Source: Caryophanales bacterium UBA1231 (GTDB taxonomy: Bacteria; Bacillota_I; Bacilli_A; ML615J-28; CAG-313). Taken from it: a stretch of 15,961 bases of DNA. The notes beneath the pieces are model-generated. The model did no database searches, was not told the DNA's origin, and was given only the letters and a program-made list of their open reading frames with translations. The stretch is from the NCBI GenBank assembly GCA_002309035.1, contig DBWT01000054.1, positions 1 to 15,961 on the forward strand, given 5' to 3'. A program made the translations under genes and the position numbers. Numbering within the stretch: position 1 is the stretch's first letter; each line of letters begins with the position of its first letter. Of this stretch, positions 8,499 through 15,226 are shown one piece after another.

Positions 8499-10457
8499 AT
8501 GGATAAATTAACTTTTAGAGAGGTACATTTAGATTTTCACACAGGTGAGGACGTACCAAATATAGGATTAAATTTCAAAAAAGAAGAATTTGAAGAAATG
8601 CTAAAGATTGGGCACATTAATTCTATAAACATTTTTGCTAAGTGCCATCATGGTATGTTTTATTACTATGATTCAAAATTCTCTGTTCACCCAAACTTAA
8701 AAGTAGATTTGCTACCACAAATGATTGAAGTATGTGAAAAGAATAACGTTCAGTATTGTGTATATATTTCTGCCGGATTAGATGATTATAATGCAAAAAA
8801 GCACCCAGAATGGCTAATGAGAGATGAATTCGGAAACACAACATGGACAAGAGAACATCTAAAAGCTGGATATAGGCTTATGTGTTTTAACACACCTTAT
8901 CTTGATTTACTTTTAGATCAAACAAAAGAAATAGTAACGAAATTTCCACATGCTCAAGGTTATTTCTTCGATATATGCGATGAGAGAATTTGTTATTGCG
9001 AAAGTTGCATGGAAGATTATAAAAGACTAGGAATTGATCCAGTAAAAGATAAAGATAAATTAGTTAAATTCTCTCATGATGTTTATAAGAATTACTACAC
9101 TAAAATTAATAATTTAGTTCATAGCATTAATCCAACCGCAAGAATTTATCATAATATGGGAAATATTGTAAGAGATAGAAAAGATTTTTTACATTCAAAT
9201 ACTCATATTGAAATTGAATCTCTTCCAACTGGTTCGTGGGGCTATGATCATTTCCCTCTTTGCTGCACATACGCAAGAAGAACTGGCATGGACTATGTAG
9301 CCCATACCGGCAAATTTCACACAATGTGGGGTGATTTTGGTGGGTTTAAACATCCAAATGCTTTAGTATACGAAACCGCTCTTCATGGTGCGTTTGGATC
9401 TAAGAGTTGTGTAGGCGACCAACTTCATCCAAGCGGAACATTTGATAGATATACCTACGAGTGCATAGGGAAAGCATATGAAAAAATAGAAGAACTTGAA
9501 CCATGGTTAACTGATACTGATGCAGTTGTTGATATTGGAATCATATCTCAAGATTGTATCGAAAGACAATTTTGCCCTAATGGTGATACTTCTGCTAATA
9601 GAATTATGCTTCAAGGGAAATATCAATTTGATTTACTAGATAGTTATTCAGACTTTAATAGATATAAAGTAATAATTCTTCCTGACAAAATAGTAATGAT
9701 AGATTCTTTATATAATAAGTTAAAAGAATTTGTTAAAAACGGTGGAAAACTATTAGCGTCTGGCACTAGTGCAACGAAAGATAACAAGTTTGTGTTTGAC
9801 CTTGGCGCAAGAATGATTGGGGAAGATGAATATAGGCCAACATTTGCATCACCTAATGTTGAACTCAAAAATATTAATGGTGTAAAAATGAGTATGTATG
9901 AGAAAGCATACAACATAGAGAGTACTGGTGAAGTATTAGTTGATAAGTATGAACCATATTTTCAAAGAACGGTTCAGCACTTCTGTTCACATCTTTATAC
10001 ACCATATGACCCTAACAAAAAAACACCTGGTGTTACTAGAGGAAAAGATGGCATTTATATTGCCTGGGATATATTTGAAGATTTCGCCAAAACTGGCGCT
10101 TTATGGATGAAAGAAATTGTTCTAAAAATGCTTGATATTTTATTAGATAATAATAAGTGTATTGAGACAGATTTGCCATCAAATGGAGTAATAACTCTCC
10201 TTGAACAAAAAGATAAAAAACGCTATGTGAATCACATATTATATGTAACTCCTACACTAAGAGGTAGTGTGCAGGTAATAGAAGATATACTTCCTATTTA
10301 TGATATAAATGTAAGTTTTAAAACTGATAAAAAGATAAAACGTTGTTATAAAGCTCCATCAATGGAAAAAGTAGACTTTAAACAAGTAGGCAATAAAGTC
10401 TCATATATCGTCGATGAAATAAATTGTCAAACTGTAGTGGTGTGTGAATATGACTAA
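8499..10457 (+). CDS. GHL6/GH151-like glycoside hydrolase with beta-galactosidase-trimerisation-like domain
   Basis: This 652-residue protein has no signal peptide. It opens with FREVHLDFHTGEDVPNIG, followed by INIFAKCHHG and VYISAG, the N-terminal pattern of the hypothetical glycosidase family GHL6 and the related GH151 alpha-L-fucosidases. Residues 1 to about 335 should form a (beta/alpha)8 barrel. Asp158 in GYFFDIC and Glu238/Glu240 in IEIESLPTG lie at plausible strand ends. Cys160, Cys165, Cys167 and Cys170 form a compact cluster that could bind a metal, as in some GH42 enzymes. Residues about 345-430 (DIGIIS, VIILPD, VKNGGKLLASG) resemble the GH42 trimerisation domain, and a beta-rich tail follows. 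The position between a GH141-like gene and fucI supports a fucosidase or similar exo-glycosidase, but the exact activity is not visible. The ATG lies two bases after the previous stop and has no Shine-Dalgarno site. Confidence 0.7.
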   Translation: MDKLTFREVHLDFHTGEDVPNIGLNFKKEEFEEMLKIGHINSINIFAKCHHGMFYYYDSKFSVHPNLKVDLLPQMIEVCEKNNVQYCVYISAGLDDYNAKKHPEWLMRDEFGNTTWTREHLKAGYRLMCFNTPYLDLLLDQTKEIVTKFPHAQGYFFDICDERICYCESCMEDYKRLGIDPVKDKDKLVKFSHDVYKNYYTKINNLVHSINPTARIYHNMGNIVRDRKDFLHSNTHIEIESLPTGSWGYDHFPLCCTYARRTGMDYVAHTGKFHTMWGDFGGFKHPNALVYETALHGAFGSKSCVGDQLHPSGTFDRYTYECIGKAYEKIEELEPWLTDTDAVVDIGIISQDCIERQFCPNGDTSANRIMLQGKYQFDLLDSYSDFNRYKVIILPDKIVMIDSLYNKLKEFVKNGGKLLASGTSATKDNKFVFDLGARMIGEDEYRPTFASPNVELKNINGVKMSMYEKAYNIESTGEVLVDKYEPYFQRTVQHFCSHLYTPYDPNKKTPGVTRGKDGIYIAWDIFEDFAKTGALWMKEIVLKMLDILLDNNKCIETDLPSNGVITLLEQKDKKRYVNHILYVTPTLRGSVQVIEDILPIYDINVSFKTDKKIKRCYKAPSMEKVDFKQVGNKVSYIVDEINCQTVVVCEYD

Positions 10458-11601
10458 TATAAAAGAAGATACTTTTTTAAAATCATGCTTAACAAAGTTG
10501 TTAAGCTATCATAAAACGATTGTTGAGAAAACTATTAAAAAAGACATGCCATTTAAGATTTTTTCACCTTCTGGTGATTTATATGATGCAATTTGGCCGG
10601 ATGATTTTACTTTTTCAGTAATAGCTAACAGTGATGTAATGACTAAAAAAGACTACCAATCTTTATTTGACTTTTTAACAAAGTCATGTATAGATCTACC
10701 ACAAGTACCGGATAGAGTACAATTTGATGGTCTCCCTATAATGCAACCTGGTGCTGCTGAAATTGGAAAAGCACATGGAGATGTTATGCCAGCACATTTA
10801 GCATCTGCTTGGGTTAGATTATTATCATATCTTAAAGATTTTGGTGTTGATATTCACCATAAGAATGAATGGTATGAACTTATTAAAAGAAGTTATGAAA
10901 AAGTAACCTATACATGTGGTTTAGTATATATTAACCCACAAAAACCAAGTGTAGCGTTTGCTTATAATGATTGCGCTGCAATAACTGGTTTTGAACTAAT
11001 GTGCAGCATTGTTAATATGCGTGGCTTTGAAAGAGCTTTAGTTTTATTTAGTGACGTTATTGATAAGCAAACTAAATCTTTATGGGAAAGAAGAATTGTA
11101 GAAACAAAGGACAATCTTTGGAGATTATATGATGTAGAAAAAGGTGGTTTTGTTGCTGGAAGCGAAGAATGCAACCAGTTCCATATTTGGGCAAATGGAT
11201 TAATGTATAGTATGCTCACAAATGAACAAAAGAAACTAGTGGCAAAGACTATAATTGAAAACTACTTCAAAATAAATTACAAAGGTTTTACTAGACAAGT
11301 GATAGAAGATTCAGGTTGGCATAGATTACTAGTAAAATTAAATCTTGGAGATTATATGAATGGTGGTTATTGGCCTACAGGTTCTGGATATATTATGGAA
11401 GCTGTATATTGTAACAATAGAGAACTCGGAATGCAAATGCTCAATGATTTAATTGAATATTTGCCTAAATATGAGTATACTGAATGGATAAATAAAAAAG
11501 AAACTGCTTGTGGGGCTAATTATTTCCATATGGCAGTTGCAGTGCCAATTGTAGCAATTAAAGCGATGCTTGAAGGCAAATCACTTTTAGAAATGTTTTA
11601 A
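10450..11601 (+). CDS. Probable six-hairpin (alpha/alpha)6 glycosidase
   Basis: This 383-residue soluble protein starts at the ATG overlapping the previous gene by eight bases; a GTG two codons upstream is also in frame. I do not recognise a named family with confidence. The pattern of long helices with aromatic and acidic loops fits the six-hairpin fold of GH15/63/65/78/88/95/127-type enzymes. Landmarks are YDAIWPDDF at 45-53, AHGDVMPAHL at about 108-117, AYNDCAAITGFEL, QFHIWANGLMYSML, SGWHRLL and NGGYWPTGSGY. The aspartates of the WPDDF loop and Asp111 are candidate active-site acids. With no signal peptide and a place between the GHL6 enzyme and fucI, it probably trims imported oligosaccharides in the cytoplasm. 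A sugar epimerase of the same (alpha/alpha)6 fold is a possible alternative. Confidence 0.55.
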   Translation: MTNIKEDTFLKSCLTKLLSYHKTIVEKTIKKDMPFKIFSPSGDLYDAIWPDDFTFSVIANSDVMTKKDYQSLFDFLTKSCIDLPQVPDRVQFDGLPIMQPGAAEIGKAHGDVMPAHLASAWVRLLSYLKDFGVDIHHKNEWYELIKRSYEKVTYTCGLVYINPQKPSVAFAYNDCAAITGFELMCSIVNMRGFERALVLFSDVIDKQTKSLWERRIVETKDNLWRLYDVEKGGFVAGSEECNQFHIWANGLMYSMLTNEQKKLVAKTIIENYFKINYKGFTRQVIEDSGWHRLLVKLNLGDYMNGGYWPTGSGYIMEAVYCNNRELGMQMLNDLIEYLPKYEYTEWINKKETACGANYFHMAVAVPIVAIKAMLEGKSLLEMF

Positions 11602-11619
11602 AATAATAATAATAATAAT
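11602..11619 (+). repeat. (AAT)6 microsatellite in the fucI leader
   Basis: Six uninterrupted AAT triplets fill the start of the 34-base gap before fucI, the longest gap between genes in the operon. The repeat begins right after the preceding stop codon and ends four bases before the AGAGG Shine-Dalgarno site at 11624-11628. It could be an unstructured A/U-rich stretch aiding ribosome loading, or a slippage-prone tract that alters spacing. It is non-coding, so length changes would not shift a reading frame. Confidence 0.8.
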
Positions 11620-11635
11620 TTATAGAGGTTAAAAA

Positions 11636-13411
11636 ATGAAATGTAGAATTGGAATTAGACCAGTTATTGACGGAAGATGGGGTGGTATTAGAGAAGGTTT
11701 AGAAGACCAAACTATGCAAATGGCATTGGATGCTAAAAAACTTATTGAAGAGAATGTTTTTTATGCTGATGGTTCACATGCACAAGTTGTGGTATCTCCT
11801 TGTACAATAGGCGGTGGAAAAGAAGCATCTATATGCGAAGAATACTTTAAAGAGCAAAATGTCGTTGCAACATTGTCTGTCACTCCTTGTTGGTGTTATG
11901 GTTCTGAAACAATGGATTTAAATCCAAAAACTATAAAAGCAATATGGGGTTTTAATGGAACAGAAAAACCTGGAGCGGTATATCTAGCTGCTGCTATGGC
12001 AGCTCATGCACAAAGAGGTATTCCTGCATTTTCTATTTATGGGGAGGATGTTCAAGACGTAGGGGATAGTGGTATTACTCCTGATGTAGAAGAAAAAATA
12101 CTTCGTTTTGCAAGATGCGCATTAGTCGTTGGACAAATGAGAGACAAAGCATATGTATCAATCGGCTCTGTCTCTATGGGTATAGGCGGTAGTTTCTTGG
12201 ATGCTAATATGATGCAAAAGTATTTTGGTATACGTGCAGAATGGGTTGATATGAGCGAAGTTAAGCGTCGTCTTGAACTTGAAATATATGATAAGAATGA
12301 ACTCAAACAAGAACTAATATGGATGAAAGAAAAATGCATCGAAGGAAAAGACTTAAACGCAGAACTTTGGGGTCAAAAGAACTTCACACGTGAAGAGCTA
12401 GATTATCAATGGGAAACATCTGCTAAAATGGCTCTAATTATTAGAGATATTATGATTGGCAACCCTGAATTAAATAAGATAGAAAGATATGAAGAAGCAC
12501 TTGGAAGAAATGCTATCTTTGGCGGATTCCAAGGTCAAAGAATGTGGACTGATTTTATGCCTAATGCAGACTGGCCTGAGGCTATATTAAATTCAACATT
12601 TGACTGGAAAGGTAAAAAACAACCAGTTATTTTAGCTACAGAAAATGATAACTGTAATGGTCTTGCGATGTTATTCTCAAATCTTCTTACTGGAAGAGCT
12701 AGCATATTTGCTGATGTAAGAACATTCTGGAGCCCTAAAGCAGTTGAAAGATGTACTGGATGGAAACCTGAAGGCCTTGCTAAAAACGGATTCCTCCACA
12801 TGTTAAATAGTGGTGCAGCTGCTATTGATGGAACTGGCGCTTGTACTGATGAAAATGGCAACAACATCATGAAAAGATGGTGGGATGTTACTGATGAAGA
12901 TATAGATAAAATGATGAGTCAAACTACATTCTATCCTGCAGAGCGTGGAAACTTTAGAGGTGGAGGCTTGTCAAGTGGTTATTCAACAAAAGGACAAATG
13001 CCTGTAACTTGTGTTAGATTAAATATGGTTGATGGTATTGGATACACAATGCAAATAGCTGAAGGTTGGGCGGTAGAACTTCCTGAAAAAGTAAACACAA
13101 TACTACTAAATAGAACAGATAGAACTTGGCCATCAACATGGTTTGTTCCAAGATTAAATAACACTACTGCATTTTCTAGTGTTTATAATGTAATGGCAAA
13201 TTGGGGTGCAAACCACGGTGCATTCTGCTATGGACATATTGGTAAGGATTTAATTACTCTTGCAAGTATGTTTAGAATTCCTGTATCTTTGCATAACATA
13301 GGAGACAAAGATATCTTTAGACCACACTCTTGGAGTGCGTTTGGAACTAAGGATCTTGAAGGGGCTGATTATAGAGCTTGTGCTTTCTATAAAGAACTTT
13401 ATAAGTCATAA
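11636..13411 (+). CDS. fucI: L-fucose isomerase
   Basis: FucI interconverts L-fucose and L-fuculose, the first step of L-fucose breakdown; the E. coli enzyme also accepts D-arabinose. The 591-residue length equals that of E. coli FucI, and similarity runs end to end: IGIRPVIDGR, TPCWCYGSET, AIWGFNGTE, GFQGQR.WTD, ATEND, FADVRT.WSP, FRGGG.SS, QIAEGW and MANWGANHG. The metal-binding and catalytic residues known from E. coli (Glu337, Asp361, His528) correspond to Glu336, Asp360 and His527. Residue 1 is secure: IGIRPVIDGR begins at residue 5, and AGAGG stands seven bases before the ATG. It is cytoplasmic and normally hexameric. It has the strongest ribosome site among the intracellular enzyme genes here. 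Fuculokinase and the aldolase are absent from this window. Confidence 0.97.
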   Translation: MKCRIGIRPVIDGRWGGIREGLEDQTMQMALDAKKLIEENVFYADGSHAQVVVSPCTIGGGKEASICEEYFKEQNVVATLSVTPCWCYGSETMDLNPKTIKAIWGFNGTEKPGAVYLAAAMAAHAQRGIPAFSIYGEDVQDVGDSGITPDVEEKILRFARCALVVGQMRDKAYVSIGSVSMGIGGSFLDANMMQKYFGIRAEWVDMSEVKRRLELEIYDKNELKQELIWMKEKCIEGKDLNAELWGQKNFTREELDYQWETSAKMALIIRDIMIGNPELNKIERYEEALGRNAIFGGFQGQRMWTDFMPNADWPEAILNSTFDWKGKKQPVILATENDNCNGLAMLFSNLLTGRASIFADVRTFWSPKAVERCTGWKPEGLAKNGFLHMLNSGAAAIDGTGACTDENGNNIMKRWWDVTDEDIDKMMSQTTFYPAERGNFRGGGLSSGYSTKGQMPVTCVRLNMVDGIGYTMQIAEGWAVELPEKVNTILLNRTDRTWPSTWFVPRLNNTTAFSSVYNVMANWGANHGAFCYGHIGKDLITLASMFRIPVSLHNIGDKDIFRPHSWSAFGTKDLEGADYRACAFYKELYKS

Positions 13412-13419
13412 TATAATTA

Positions 13420-14157
13420 ATGCCTGATATTAAAATAGAAAACTTAAAAGTACAATTTAAAAATAAAAAAGAAATTGCTGTCGTTATCAACGAACTTAAC
13501 TTAGATATTAAAAGTAATACATTCAATGTGATTCTTGGATATTCTGGTTGCGGAAAAACGACACTTTTAAGGACGATTTCAGGACTAGAGGAATATGAAG
13601 GAACAATACTGATTGATAATAAGAATATCGAGGAATATGATCAAAGAGAATTAAATATTTCGATGATCTTTCAATCAATTTCTCTGTTCCCTCATATGAC
13701 TATTTTTGATAACATTGCTTATTCACTTAAACTACTTGGAATTGATAAAGATGAAATAAAAAGAAGAGTAATAAAAATATCAGAAGAATTGAATTTAAGA
13801 TATTTACTTACTAGAAAACCTAAACATCTATCGATGGGGCAACAACAATGTGTTCAAATTGCAAAAGCGATGATTAAGCACCCATCAATCGTTCTTATGG
13901 ATGAACCACTTTCAAATGTTGATTCTAAATCGCGCTCATCTCTAAAACGATTGATTAAAAAAGTAGTTAAAGATTATAACTCAACTTGTTTGTATGTTAC
14001 ACATAGTTTAGATGAAGCAATGTCACTTGCAGATAACCTAATATTAATGAATAATGGTAAAATAGAATTAACTGGTGCGCCGCTTGATGTCTATAATTCT
14101 AATAACGAGATTATTGAATCACTCAAGGAAGACTACAATCTAAATACATTATCATAA
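13420..14157 (+). CDS. ABC transporter ATP-binding protein, sugar-importer type, short
   Basis: This 245-residue protein is the ATPase of an ABC importer. Walker A is GYSGCGKTT (40-48), the Q-loop is at Gln85, the signature is LSMGQQQ (137-143), Walker B ends in Asp161-Glu162, and the switch His195 lies in VTHSLDEA. The motifs resemble MalK, UgpC and MsmX, the ATPases of carbohydrate importers. Those proteins usually run to about 360-370 residues with a C-terminal TOBE/regulatory region; here the protein ends soon after the nucleotide-binding domain. Iron- or polyamine-type ATPases of similar motif are an alternative. It begins eight bases after fucI without a clear Shine-Dalgarno site. Its permeases are not in the window; the order of genes suggests they follow downstream. 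Oligosaccharide uptake is inferred from context. Confidence 0.88.
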   Translation: MPDIKIENLKVQFKNKKEIAVVINELNLDIKSNTFNVILGYSGCGKTTLLRTISGLEEYEGTILIDNKNIEEYDQRELNISMIFQSISLFPHMTIFDNIAYSLKLLGIDKDEIKRRVIKISEELNLRYLLTRKPKHLSMGQQQCVQIAKAMIKHPSIVLMDEPLSNVDSKSRSSLKRLIKKVVKDYNSTCLYVTHSLDEAMSLADNLILMNNGKIELTGAPLDVYNSNNEIIESLKEDYNLNTLS

Positions 14158-14169
14158 TGGTTTCTAAAA

Positions 14170-14664
14170 TTGATTAAAGAGTTATATAGTAAAAATAGTA
14201 TTGAAAACAACAATAAAATAATAAAAAAGCATATCATAATAATGCTTGTTTTATCTTTGATATTGTTTACACTTTCAGTACTATTTTTTATTCTATATAT
14301 TCAAAATAGAAATATAGTGTTTAAGATTTTTGTATATATTCTATTTATCCTAATTCCTATGATTTTAATTTCTTTTTCATTAATTGTTAAAATGAAAAAA
14401 GACGAGAATCATTTTATAGAAATGATGTCATGTGATAATTCTATTGTAGAGAAAGGTAAATATGTCAAGTGCGGGAATATTATATCTTTAAACAAATATT
14501 TAAAGGTATATGAGGTAGTATTTATAAATAACAATAAAGAGTTTATTTTGTATTATGATGCTTCACTCGATTGTCCAACATTTGTTGTAGATGATAATTA
14601 TACTCTTTATGTTTCAAATAACATAATAAGTGGATATGAGGTAAAAGATGAAGATAATAATTAA
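14170..14664 (+). CDS. Two-helix membrane protein of unknown function
   Basis: I do not recognise this 164-residue protein. A hydrophilic N-terminus of about 20 residues is followed by two membrane segments (about 21-43 and 50-72). The rest is a charged, probably beta-rich domain including MMSCDNSIVEKGKYVKCGNI and NKEFILYYDASLDCPTFVV. Both termini should be on the same side, probably cytoplasmic. The TTG start is uncertain because it has no Shine-Dalgarno site. An ATG at 14157, overlapping the previous stop as TAATG, would join this frame if the AAAA at 14166-14169 had one base fewer. ATG at 14242 would remove the hydrophilic head. The gene overlaps the next by 17 bases and is placed among transporter genes, so an accessory role in the importer is possible. 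Confidence 0.7.
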   Translation: MIKELYSKNSIENNNKIIKKHIIIMLVLSLILFTLSVLFFILYIQNRNIVFKIFVYILFILIPMILISFSLIVKMKKDENHFIEMMSCDNSIVEKGKYVKCGNIISLNKYLKVYEVVFINNNKEFILYYDASLDCPTFVVDDNYTLYVSNNIISGYEVKDEDNN

Positions 14665-15226
14665 GTTGCTCAAAGAAAAGTGGTACCTCTATCTATTATC
14701 ACTTATTGTTACAACCATATTATTAACATGGTTATTTTCATTTTTTCCTGATGTAAAAAGAAAAGAAATAATAAATGTATACATTATGAGTTACGGTATA
14801 AATGAAGATGAGATTAATAATTATTTTAACTCTAATAAACCAGATGAAATAAAACAAGTCCACACAACATTTACTAATGAAAATAGTTTATACAGTGAAT
14901 ATTCGTTTCAAACCAAGGGTATACTCGATTCTGATGTATTGATTCTTCCTTATTCATTAATAGAAGGATATGAATTAAATAATTATTTTGTATCTATTGA
15001 TTCAACACTAAACGGATATAATTATTTAGTTAAAGATGAGGTAAATTATGGAATAACATTATATGACTATGTATCCCACAATTCATATTTAGATGATTAT
15101 ATTCTATATGGCTTAAGTTTTGAAAACAATGAACAAAATTATTATCTATTCATAAACTTAAAAGTAGCAAATATAGATAAAACAATAGAATTTATTAAGA
15201 ATATTTTGAAAGATAATGAGAATTAA
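14648..15226 (+). CDS. Single-pass membrane protein with extracytoplasmic domain, unknown function
   Basis: This 192-residue protein has one N-terminal membrane segment (about 13-30, after a Lys-rich start). Residues 35-192 should face outside. No cysteine lipobox is present, so the segment probably acts as an uncleaved anchor. The outer domain includes NVYIMSYGINEDEINNYFN and ILDSDVLILPYSLIEGY, which recall short stretches of sugar-binding proteins of ABC importers (a DVLILP strand followed by a helix), but the length is well under half of a normal binding protein. GAGG at 14638-14641 precedes the ATG, which lies inside the end of the upstream gene. I assign no function. Its position between an ABC ATPase and a YesL-like gene suggests it belongs to the transporter. 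Confidence 0.75.
   Translation: MKIIIKLLKEKWYLYLLSLIVTTILLTWLFSFFPDVKRKEIINVYIMSYGINEDEINNYFNSNKPDEIKQVHTTFTNENSLYSEYSFQTKGILDSDVLILPYSLIEGYELNNYFVSIDSTLNGYNYLVKDEVNYGITLYDYVSHNSYLDDYILYGLSFENNEQNYYLFINLKVANIDKTIEFIKNILKDNEN

Noticed and set aside
12052..13164. Several minus-strand open frames of 61-111 codons
   Set aside because: They lie wholly inside fucI, whose frame is certain from full-length similarity to E. coli FucI. They are antisense shadows.
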